Below are positions 13,709 to 22,631 of a DNA stretch of 64,000 bases, in pieces (position 1 is the first letter of the stretch; every line of letters begins with the position of its first letter). The translations under genes and the position numbers were made by a program. The notes under the pieces were generated by a model that was not told the origin of the DNA, did no database searches, and worked only from the letters and a program-made list of their open reading frames with translations. The DNA is taken from NCBI RefSeq assembly GCF_000350225.1, contig NW_005179241.1, positions 424,264 to 488,263 on the forward strand. The letters are read 5' to 3'. Source of the DNA: Chondrus crispus. Taxonomy: Eukaryota; Rhodophyta; Florideophyceae; Gigartinales; Gigartinaceae.

Positions 13709-13718
13709 GCCCATAACC
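13709..13718 (-). other. Primer-binding site, initiator tRNA-Met half-molecule type
   Basis: Directly after the 5' LTR the element reads GGTTATGGGC. This is complementary to the anticodon arm of eukaryotic initiator tRNA-Met (GCCCATAACC), not to a tRNA 3' end. Drosophila copia is known to prime from a half iMet-tRNA at the same place. The match is seen; the priming mode is inferred. Confidence 0.75.
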
Positions 13719-13836
13719 TGATGGAATCTTAAGGTCACTTTATCTCGCCTATCGCTCCTTCTACTGAGTAGTGCTGATCCATCGGCCTTAAATACTGCAA
13801 CACATTATTTGCCAGGCTGTCCTGTACAGTCTGACA
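13719..13836 (-). repeat. 5' LTR of copia A (118 bp)
   Basis: Matches the 3' LTR with about 7% substitutions and one small indel. It ends in CA (element orientation) directly against the primer-binding site and is followed outward by the TAGTC target duplication. Confidence 0.9.
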
Positions 13837-13841
13837 TAGTC

Positions 13842-14221
13842 CTCCCAAACGGGTGACTTTGTGGTTCTCCACCATATAGGGCACATCTCAACTAATATCA
13901 CGGCAGTGCATGTGAAAAGAGCGATCACTGTAATGGGCTTGACTTTTCCCGTTTGCATTTTTGACATCAAGTGTTTGGGTTTCGATGGAAAATTCGGCGA
14001 CAAGTCGGATGACTTGGTCTGTTTTTAAAATAGGGCAGACGGACCTGATATGTTTATGGGTATGGTCAGCAAAACCGTTACGTGCGGTTGGTTCTGAGGT
14101 TATAGTGCCAAAATTTGATATTATTAGTAATGTCCATTGCAGTGGCGCACTGTCCGAAACAGGGGTTGTGCTCTTGTACTGTTACAGTCGTTCAATGTAC
14201 AATTTGAAGCCAAGAACTAAT
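13842..14221. other. No gene seen
   Basis: 380 bp between copia A and the Tigger element. AT-richer than its neighbours, with no supported frame or repeat. Confidence 0.5.
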
Positions 14222-14223
14222 TA

Positions 14224-16309
14224 CAGTAGGTACACCTCAATAGTACACCCTCGTGCCGTCAACTATAGATGCGCACTACTGACAGCGCGAACTAATAAAG
14301 GCCCATCCACAGGTCACGGCCCACCGGCCACAAAATGCTCCAATATGAGCGTTTGACGTCGCTTCTTGCGCGCTTGTTGGTGATAGGCCTCAAACAAGGC
14401 TCGCTTGGCATGGCGCAGTGCCTCTGAAGCATCCCTGACGCCAGTCAAAAGTGCGAGTTCCTCAACCCCTTCGAAATATTGCGCGACTTCTCTCAGAGGG
14501 GGCACTTTGATAAACTGTAGCTCCCCCTCCTCGTCAGATTCCTCCTGCACAGCCTCGCCTACACCTTCCTCATCTGCTCCCTGCTGATCCAGGCCTTCGA
14601 AGCAATCGTTCACAAGTGCTTCTCGCACATCCAAATCGTCTTCAATAGATAGCCACTTGAAAACGTCCTCTTCATTGATAGTGTTGGAGTCTCCCAACAT
14701 ATTATCATCATCATGCAGACGTATCTTAGATAAAAGATCAGTTACGATGGCGATGTCTTTATCATCAATAAATCTCGTTGACCTCTTGACCTTCCTGACC
14801 TGAATTGAAAGATTACTATTCACGTCGCTTGGCCACATATCTGCCTTCACCCAGCACCGCGCAACCGTCCGCTCAGAAATACTGTGCCAGGCATCGTAAA
14901 GAAAAGCACATACGTTCAGCATGTGGGGATCGTGACCTTCCTCAATGCCTTTTGTTCCTGCTTTCATGTTTCTGGAGGCGCTGCAGAGGTCCTGACGGGT
15001 TTCAATAGTTGCACAAATGCGCTCCAAGAGCCTTGACTTGTACTGCATCTTCAAAGATGCAATCACCCCCATGTCCATCGGTTGAGACATAGGCGTACAG
15101 TTCGGCGGTAAAGTAATAATTGTAACCTGGTCGCACGAATCGTTTAAATATGCAGCGTGGGGCCCACAATTGTCCATTAAATTTACCACTTTATCTGATG
15201 TTTCCATACGCACAAATGGCAGAAAGACAGTATAGAACCACTGCTTAAACGTCTTAGCATCCGACTAGGCATTTGTTTGGCTGAAGTAAGTCAGTCGAGG
15301 GGCTCCTTTCCGAAAACATGTTGGATTCACAGCAGTTCCAATAACAGACATCGGAACTTTTAGCGATCCCGTGACATTTTGGGCATTTGTGCATACGTAA
15401 AGTGAAACACGCGATTTCGCCTTCATGTCTTTTGTTCCTTTCAATTTTTTCTTGTCTTCGCATGCCAGTACGTACGTGTTCTTGGGAAAAAATTTAAAAA
15501 AATTCCGGTCTCATCCATATTGAATAAATAATCCTCATTGTGGTGAGGAAGTTGCTCGCGGAGTGTGGCTATCTCAGAAGACACGTCCTTTACAGATACA
15601 ATACCGGCCTCCCCTTGTAGTCGGATGAATCGAAGTGCATATCGTTTCACAAATCCGGTTATCCAGTTCGGCGATGCAGAAAAAAATTGAAGCTTTTCGA
15701 AAACATCATACCCAAGTTCTTTCTGCAACATACTGTCACAGATGTATAGTGCACGGTTGTGAAGCACGGATGAAGAAATCGGTAGCTTCGCAGCTCTGGC
15801 AAATTGTACAAATTCGTACCGAAGCCGGTCAGTCTCGGGAAACTTGGATGCTTTTACACACTTGAATTCCCTGTTGAGCGACTGGTTCTCAAGAGCGTTT
15901 AAAATTTTATGCGATTCTGCTTTAGCCTTCTGAACGGTCCTGCGCCCGCAACCGAAATGTTGAGCCACATCGCCGACGGTTCCTCCGTTGGCCAAACGTT
16001 CAATTATATCAGCTTTTTCGGCAAGCGTGAGACGTCTTCGGGAGCTCCGTTGATTGGAGCGGCTTCCGGTCCCTCGTGGCCATTCCATCTGGTGTTGGGA
16101 TTGTATTGGGTCGGTGGTCGCGGTGGTCGCTATCGGTGGTCGGGGTGTCCGGTCGTGGTCGTGAACCGCAGCGCAGCGGTGTGCATCTACATCGGCATGG
16201 ATCCATGTGCACAGATGTACACGTGGCAAGAGTTGTGACATCGCTGAAAGAGGTGCACTTTTGGCCATGTGCAGTATTGTAAAGCGAAATATTGAGGAGA
16301 CCCCCTCTG
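14224..16309 (-). mobile_element. Tigger/pogo-type DNA transposon, nearly complete
   Basis: The ends read TA-CAGTAGG...CCTCAATA at the left and, inverted, TA-CAGAGGGGG...CCTCAATA at the right, with TA on both outer sides (14222-14223 and 16310-16311). TA duplication and CAG termini fit Tc1/mariner-superfamily pogo elements. The 2.09-kb length is also usual for Tigger elements. The terminal repeats are diverged (only CAG, the G run and CCTCAATA are well shared), so the exact ends are moderately sure. It carries one broken transposase gene on the minus strand. Confidence 0.7.
14314..16268 (-). pseudogene. CENP-B/Tigger-like transposase, two lesions
   Basis: The protein would bind the element ends and cut and join DNA in the nucleus. 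The first half (16268-15441) has a psq-type helix-turn-helix (LTLAEKADIIERLANGGTVG), a second Tc5/CENP-B-type DNA-binding domain and the first catalytic aspartate in NMDETGIF. The last part (15213-14314) has the second aspartate in LMDNCGPH and the third in the family box PPNCTPMSQPMDMGV, then an acidic tail. The catalytic triad is therefore retained. Two lesions separate the halves: a frameshift near 15.45 kb, and an in-frame TAG at 15265-15267 inside the conserved stretch before the second aspartate. An apparent start is the ATG at 16268. Likely dead, but the lesions are few, so the insertion is not ancient. Confidence 0.85.
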
Positions 16310-16311
16310 TA

Positions 16312-16511
16312 AGACAAGCTCAGGCCCTGAGGGCCTCCTTTGAGACAGCATGAACGGGCATGTTTGGACAAGTATGGACGTCAGCGTGCACCTGATTGGT
16401 CCATTTAATACTTTTCTTAACAGTATGATGGCGCACACAAAGTTAAAATAATGGCCTCTGTCACTACCAACGTGCCATACGAGAGAACACCATTGGCTGT
16501 CGCCTACCGCA
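16312..16511. other. No gene seen between Tigger and Harbinger
   Basis: 200 bp with no supported coding or repeat content. Confidence 0.4.
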
Positions 16512-16609
16512 TAAGAGCACCTCTATCATTGTGTCCAATTCCCAAATTTCGGCCTGTAACATATCATTGCCATGTCCATTAAGCCAAAAACCAAGCCCAG
16601 ATTTTGGAA

Positions 16610-16663
16610 TTTGAGTAAAGTGGTGAGTAAATCGAGACGAATTTACTCACTGCTTCACTCAAA
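16610..16663. repeat. Subterminal hairpin of the Harbinger element
   Basis: Arms GTGAGTAAAT (16623-16632) and ATTTACTCAC (16641-16650) are perfect around an 8-base loop. They are extended imperfectly outward to TTTGAGT...ACTCAAA. Such palindromes near transposon ends are often protein-binding sites; here the role is inferred. Confidence 0.6.
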
Positions 16664-16945
16664 AACCAAGTCCCTCCAGCCAATGAAGTGTGTTCACATG
16701 GCGGCTTCGACCGACGGGACCAAGTTTCCGATCTTCAACTTCCCGCCAAAGTGAAGACGCGACCCCCGCCTCACCCGGTTCCTACCCCCACAGCCAATTC
16801 ACGCATCATTCTCATTCTCTACCTTGCACCCAACATCCTTCCACCGATACTCAACAACCCCGACCGGCCCCAGCAAAAACGTCAGCCATCTCTTTTCCCT
16901 TCCCTTCTTTTCAACCGCACCGACCCCTCTCTCGAACTACGAACA

Positions 16946-17731
16946 ATGTCGGGAAAGGGTAGAAATTTTTCACGCCAAGAAGACTATGCGCTCGCGACTA
17001 TGTGGGTCTCGTTATCCGAAACCACCGCCAATTTGAAGGCTAAAATGTTTTGGACCGAGATCCACAAGCGCTATTTGAAGCACAGCTCTGCAAACGAGAA
17101 CACACGGACCGTTGGGAGTCTTGAGACTCGGTGGAGAACGCACAGTCGCGTGACACAGAAATATCTCGCGGCTGAAAAGCTCTATCGGTCTTCAATGGCT
17201 CACTCCGGAGAGTGTGAGGAGGATGCTTTACGTAATATTTTGGCTCTTTGTTGCGATACCAACAAGTACAAGGATAAAGGGGGTTTTCGTACGCCTGGGC
17301 CCATCAAGTCGATGGAAGCTGTACTATATCTGTCAAAGATTCCCAAGTTTTCGATGAAGGTGGGGGGCGGGAGTTCGCCTTCGGTTGGATCAGCCAAGGA
17401 CGTTATCAGAGAGAATCAGAAGAATTGCGGAGGTGACGGAAGTGTTGGAGAGGTCGGGGATGGCATGGAAGGTAATATTTCAATGAAAAAGCCCTCCGCT
17501 GCGCGCCCTCCGGGACTAAAGAGGAGAAAGCCAGAAGAGAAAGTTGAAAATGGATCGCAACGCGTCGCCCGGAGTGTAGATAAGATGGCATCGGCGCTTG
17601 AGTCCGCCGCGAGAGACAAGCGCGAAGCCGCAGCGCTTGGACTTCAACTTGAGATTTTGAAGAGAACTCCAATGGCAGATACGGAAAAACGGAGGATACT
17701 CGATGCGCTTCGCAGCGATGCAGCTAATTAG
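16946..17731 (+). CDS. Myb/SANT-like protein of the Harbinger element
   Basis: The 261-aa protein starts at the ATG at 16946, which begins MSGKGRNFSRQED. An upstream in-frame ATG at 16688 would add a low-complexity Pro-rich leader and is less likely. Residues about 6-70 form a trihelix/Myb-like DNA-binding domain (FSRQEDYALATMWVSLSE; TRTVGSLETRWRTHSRV), followed by AVLYLSKIPKFSM and a basic Ser/Gly-rich tail with a predicted helix. Harbinger elements are known to encode such a partner, which helps the transposase enter the nucleus and bind the ends. It faces the transposase gene head-on. The frame is intact, unlike the transposase, so it may be the better preserved half. It could also be taken for a host trihelix factor, but its position inside the terminal repeats argues for the element. 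Confidence 0.75.
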   Translation: MSGKGRNFSRQEDYALATMWVSLSETTANLKAKMFWTEIHKRYLKHSSANENTRTVGSLETRWRTHSRVTQKYLAAEKLYRSSMAHSGECEEDALRNILALCCDTNKYKDKGGFRTPGPIKSMEAVLYLSKIPKFSMKVGGGSSPSVGSAKDVIRENQKNCGGDGSVGEVGDGMEGNISMKKPSAARPPGLKRRKPEEKVENGSQRVARSVDKMASALESAARDKREAAALGLQLEILKRTPMADTEKRRILDALRSDAAN

Positions 17732-18093
17732 TTTGGCAACGATTATGCGAGAAAGCTTGCCTCAACATCCAAAGTCGGCTAACAGTCTTCTTCGCTGGCG
17801 ACTGCTCCATCTTTCGTGGTCATGGGACCCAATAGCTCCTCATTCCAGCAGTTTTTAGAGGCAGAACGTACTGAGGATGATGTTACCGAGACAAGGTCCG
17901 CGTTCTCCAAGTAGTAGTACGAAAAGTGTGTTTTAGAAGAAGGCTAGGAAAGTAAACTTTTCCTACTTTTACAGGTCTGAGAGTCAACGACAGCACACCT
18001 TAAAATGCCATATTTTCAAATTATCTCTCGCTTCCGCGGGCGGTGGAGCCCGAGGTACGAGGAAAAGCGAAGCCGGCTCGCGAAAGCGGGAGA
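17732..18093. other. Spacer between the two Harbinger genes
   Basis: The convergent 3' ends meet here. A short palindrome AGGAAAGTAAACTTTTCCT lies near 17.95 kb. No coding content seen. Confidence 0.5.
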
Positions 18094-18118
18094 AAGAACC
18101 GCCTTTCAGGCGGTTCTT
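18094..18118. terminator. Hairpin across the transposase stop codon
   Basis: Perfect 10-bp arms AAGAACCGCC and GGCGGTTCTT around TTTCA. It overlaps the TGA that ends the Harbinger transposase gene. A role in 3' end formation is only a guess. Confidence 0.35.
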
Positions 18119-19190
18119 AAGCTGAGTCTCCACGTCGAGACCACAGGTGTCTCGTGAGTTCTGCTTGTAGCGCTATATGTCTGTCTTCGTTCATTATAAC
18201 CACACTTCGCTGATCTTTCTCCAATAGATTCATGACTGATCGTCACCGTCACATCAGCAGTATCCTCCGCGGCTAAAAAACCCGTAAAAGCCTCCGCAAA
18301 CTCCCCAACAACATCTACAGACTCCCCATCTTCATTTTTCTCAGACCTCAGCTCTCCCCGCTCCCACATATCAACTCTCATGTTGTGAAGAATTACGCAC
18401 ACCTGCCTTATTAGAATAATGAGCTCATCGGTCCATCCATGGAGTTCATGACGTAGTATTCTAAAACGACCCTGTAAAACACCGAAAAAGCGCTCTATGT
18501 CTTTTCGGACACCCTCCTGCATCTTGGTATAGATGCGCTCACTGTCGATGAGTGGTGCATTGTTGGGCTGTGCGAAGATGCACCACGGCGGGTAGATTCC
18601 GTCCGATAGCATGTACAGCAACCAGTGCCGTGTCACTCCATTCAACTTGAAACCTTCCGGAAGCTTCATCTTCTTTTTTCCGTTAAAGATATCAATGAAA
18701 ACAGGACTGTGACGTAAAACTATTAGATCATTATTCGTACCACACCTTCCCGCAAACCAATGCCAACAGTATAGAGAACTATCGCAAAGAGCTCCGCAAC
18801 TATTTGTGGCCAACTTTCCATCCTTGGGATTGTGATACTGTCCTTTGTATGCTACAGGACAGTTCTTTCAATGGAGATGCATACAGTCTACCGCACCCAT
18901 GCAGCGCGGAAACCCTCTCGCATCATATGGACTCACCACGTTTCGCAGTTCTGACTCTGTTGGCTTGCGGTTGAGATAAACCGGCCCGAAGCAACGATAT
19001 GTGTCCTTCAATGTTACGATAAAAGCTTGTCGCTGAGATTCCACGGACATCCTGGCCATGTTGTCCATTTGACGGAACGACAGGCCAGTGGCAAGCCGCC
19101 GCAGTGTCATCAGGATCTTTTGATGAGATGTGACCTGAGACACCGCAGCAATTCTTGCGCTGTTGAGCAGGGGCTCCTCTTCTAGTGTCT
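18106..19190 (-). pseudogene. Harbinger DDE transposase, one nonsense codon and 5' end displaced
   Basis: DDE_4-type nuclease. The first aspartate lies in GFPRCMGAVDCMH, the second in RCGTNNDLIVLRHSP and the glutamate in DIERFFGVLQGRF. A single frame runs the whole way but contains TGA at 18868-18870, exactly where the family has the Trp of the MHLHWKNCP-like block. TGG-to-TGA is therefore the simplest explanation. The frame continues upstream to 19185, where the piggyBac insertion interrupts it, and resumes beyond 28388 (HELL-EEEPLLNS across the junction). No ATG is seen before the conserved part, so the true start is unknown; the first in-frame GTG is at 19143. Inactive as it stands. Confidence 0.85.
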
Positions 19191-19205
19191 ATTTGACATT
19201 TTTTT

Positions 19206-19236
19206 CTCATTTGAGGATCGCAAATCCTCAAATGAG
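19206..19236. repeat. Subterminal hairpin, left end of the piggyBac element
   Basis: Perfect 13-bp arms CTCATTTGAGGAT and ATCCTCAAATGAG around CGCAA. The partner at 28336-28366 near the right end has the same design and loop position. Confidence 0.75.
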
Positions 19237-19560
19237 GATGAACTCGAAAGAGTTCCCAGCTTCTCTTAAACGCAGATCGAGTCCACTTAAAGACTATCAA
19301 TGTCCCTGGCACTCCATTCTAAAGGAGAAATACACAACTTGAACTCCCGGAATACATTTTGCCTGATCAAAAAAGCATTTACCTTCATGGATCTGTACTC
19401 ATCTGTGGAAAATTCGCTGTATCGTACGAACGCTGCCCCCGTAAACTTAATCATCCAAACAACTTCACTACAATCGCCCACTCTCATAAATGCTCAAAAC
19501 TGTTCTTTACGTACAAAATACCGTTGCTGACCTCAACTTCGCCGGGCTGGGGATATTAAT

Positions 19561-21786
19561 CTAGTCGTGAACCACGTCTAAGTGAGCCTCGAAACAACTA
19601 CGCTGCGTTTGAGAATGACATAAAAATATCTCACCTCCCCCGTTGTCCAAGCACTTAGAACATATCCATTTTGTCTTCTTAGGACATAATTTGCACTTGT
19701 TCTGCATACGAGCGCCCCGTACGCGTCCTGTTCTGGTGCGTGGCAGTCGCTTAGTAGGTCTCAAATGAACGTCAGTTCCACTATGAGGCTGTCCCAATAC
19801 GACACTTGCATCTGGACTGTCAGATCCAGACGAAGATCTGGATGCCCGCCGTCGTACACCTGTCTCATCCCACGAGTCGTTGATCAAGTCCGTGGCCAAT
19901 TGACACCAGAAGCTGTGGGGTGACATCATCGGGCGACCTCGCCGTCAAAACTTATATAAATACCACGCATCAGTACAAACCATTCCTAACACAGTACTAT
20001 TCGTACGGAAGCTCCATTCCTTCACTTCGATGCTCTTCTCGAAATCTAAACTGTCTTGCCGCACACGATTGTGCTGGTCGATAATGCCAGCAACGTCGAA
20101 GTACTCGAAGACAGGCCGAGGCATCTCAATATTGATTACGGTAGGACAAGCGCCATCTCCAAATTGGCACCATCGCGTGCGGGTGTGCGAAAAAGATTCC
20201 TGCATATTCCAGCATGTTGTGACGAATGTCCTTTGATTGCGGTCAAGCCACGAAATTGCCCCGATTTTTTTGCTCTGCCCATTGACCGTTACGTTCGTGA
20301 TAAGAGATATAGAATCTCCCTTATCATACATTGGCAGGCGATTTAAGTAACCAATCGGAAAGCGAGAGGTGGCGGTTTTCACCACACCAGTAAACCGAAG
20401 ATTCATCCCCAGCAGTGCTTCAGCGGCATCCACGGATGCAAAGTGGCTATCTGCACAAATGATTCGCTCTCTGCCGTTCCACGGTGCCGCCAGCTCCACC
20501 AATACATTTGTGCCGTTATTGTGTTCGTCCGAGGATGTTCGTGCTGTTTCGGCTGCTGTTTTCACGATTTTCAAACCAAGCAAGATACCCGAACTACTGC
20601 AAGCGATATTTTGAATCTCCATCCCAGTTTCTGGTTTCCGGTCAAGCACAACATAGTGTGGGGATCCAATTCTTATCCAGCTGCCGCTTAAACCGTACCA
20701 ACGTGACATCGACTCATCAACGCATAGACGTTCTGATGGGAATACATTCGCCTGCCTGTGCGCATTAAATGCAACTATAAAATCATCACAAAGTTGCCAT
20801 TGGTGCCGTTCTTTGGCATTCGGACCCACCGGTGCTGTTGCGTTCTGCTTGCTAAATCGAATACAGCTTCGTAAAAATTCGAATCTTGAGCGCACCATAG
20901 CCTTTACAAAATTGTATGACGGTAAATATTCACTCCCAAAGTCTCGCCGCCATAAAGCACGTCTATTACCGAACTGTACTCTCGTCATGAGAACTAACAC
21001 TCCAAAGAATCGCAGAATTTCTCCAGTTGTAGTTGGTAAACTGCTGCGATTCAGCAAATCATCATTTTTGAGTTCGACAATACGCGCTAAATGGGTCACT
21101 GGCATCATAGCCGTGAAGCAGTCCATACCATTAAACATATGCGGTGCGGCGCCTTCTTGAATAAATGTGCCGTCTAGACACTGTATCTTACAGGCCAATC
21201 CTGTGACGGGTCCAATGAGCGTGCTACTATTTGATGAGAGCTCCCAGACCTGGTTGTGAGCAATTAGGTTATCTTCTGGTATATTTCGGGGCTGTGGGAG
21301 TGTCACTGTGGCACGTATGTCACACGAGGGACCTTCTGTCCCACTACGCATGTGGGCTTGTCGGGTAATGATATCATTTCCATGACTTGTTCCAATGTTG
21401 GAAAGTGGATTGCGTTCTGTAGGCAACGTTAAAATTGCATCAGATGAGGGGGTCGGCTTTTTCTCTTCAAAGAAACAGTTAACCACATATAGGGGATCGT
21501 CCTCGGGACAGGCTGGCTGTCTGGACAGATCTTGTAGAGTTCCTAATTTTACAGAACTCAGAGGAAGTGTTGCAATCTTTGCTTCTGTACTGACAACAAA
21601 TGTGCACCTGAGATAGCGGTAAGTTCGGTTCTTAATAAATTTTGAGTGGACATCCAAAACCCTACCATCCAAATGGGTGTCAGTGTACTGTGTACCAAAG
21701 ACGTTCTTTGCCGTCCTTTTGCCCAGAACTCGGGATGCCAGGGCATGGATTAATGTACTCCGAGAGAGGCGCAGATCGGTAGTCAT
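19561..21786 (-). pseudogene. piggyBac transposase with one in-frame TGA before its zinc domain
   Basis: DDE_Tnp_1_7-type transposase. The first 613 codons (ATG at 21786) hold the catalytic core: the first aspartate in RLCVDESMSRWYG, the second in IICADSHFASV, and a third block in DVAGIIDQHNRVRQDSL. TGA at 19945-19947 follows KF. The same frame then continues for about 127 codons to 19561 and encodes the piggyBac cysteine-rich domain (CKLCPKKTKWICSKC...CHSQTQRSCFEAHLDVVHD), which in the family binds the element ends. Next to the TGA the codons are CGG CGA, so a CGA-to-TGA change is plausible. Without read-through the product would lack end binding. Read-through is possible but unsupported. 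Confidence 0.88.
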
Positions 21787-21937
21787 AGTTAGGGTGTTAG
21801 TTTAAGGCCGACGACGGATGCAAACTCGCGAGTAACTTCATCATCGAATAGCGTGTGCCAAAACTTTTTAGTGGCGTTTATAGAGGACACGAATGGGCAA
21901 CTTTTGGTGGGAAATGGGCTCTTGGGGCGTTGCGGTT

Positions 21938-22631
21938 TGTTAATTTGCACGCATGGAACCAACGAAGGAAATGGATATGATAAATCAGGCTTGCGATTCT
22001 CGAAATGGGAATCTGAAATTCAGGGTTGATATCGCACACATGGCATATGCGCCAAATACAGTATCGTGCCAGCGGCCATCGTTTTTGCTTTATCGAGAGG
22101 CACCTAGCTGGAGCATTAGGAATGAAGTAGCTCTGCATTAGCGATATAAGTAGATACGTTTGCGGATAGATATCAAAAGAAAACAACGAACAAAAAGAAC
22201 AGAACAACACAGTGCTTTAATTGCGCAACCAAATCCTAGTGCAACTAGTCCGGCATAGTCGAAGGCTCGAGAGGGCGTCAAGCATTGACAACCGAGCAGT
22301 GAGGAGACTGTTGAACCACGCGGCGACATACTTCCCGTTTGAATCTTAGAACCTCGCGCACGGAATCAGCCCATCCAACTCGACACCCCTGTCTCCGGGC
22401 AACGGTGACTTGTTGCATCCGCTGCCCTTCGGTAGTCTACCTTCCTGCTGTACGCGGCCCGTTTGTGGACCAACCGGAGAGACCAACTCCTCCCGACAGT
22501 TCCTGTCGTACGCGGCACGCGCTCTCGGAAGGGTCGGCTTTTCAAGATCTGACTCGACATTGAAGTCAGACATATATTTACTTCGGTAAATATTCTACCA
22601 ACGCAGAGAACAAATTGTTACGGTTTTGATA
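21938..22631 (+). repeat. 5' LTR of copia B
   Basis: Matches 27610-28303 at an exact offset of 5672 bases. A TATA-like GATATAAGTAG lies at about 22142-22152. The bases after the LTR (GTTATAACTG) share only GTTAT with an initiator-tRNA half-molecule site, so the primer is unclear. Confidence 0.93.

Larger units (their letters stand above)
8620..13836 (-). mobile_element. copia-type LTR retrotransposon A, full length but broken
   Basis: Minus-strand element with both ends visible. Short LTRs lie at 8620-8739 and 13719-13836 (TGTCAG...CATCA in element orientation), flanked by a perfect 5-bp target duplication TAGTC (8615-8619 and 13837-13841). Parts in element order: leader (13.7-12.9 kb), gag (about 12.9-11.7 kb), integrase (about 11.5-10.7 kb), reverse transcriptase (about 10.5-9.7 kb) and RNase H (about 9.6-8.8 kb). 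Integrase before RT defines copia. The coding part is broken, with about four or five interruptions. The two LTRs differ at roughly eight positions plus a small indel, so this insertion is clearly older than copia element B. Confidence 0.93.

Noticed and set aside
22339-22573. Small frames repeated at 28011-28245
   Set aside because: They are the same LTR sequence twice; repetition comes from the LTR pair, not from a gene family.
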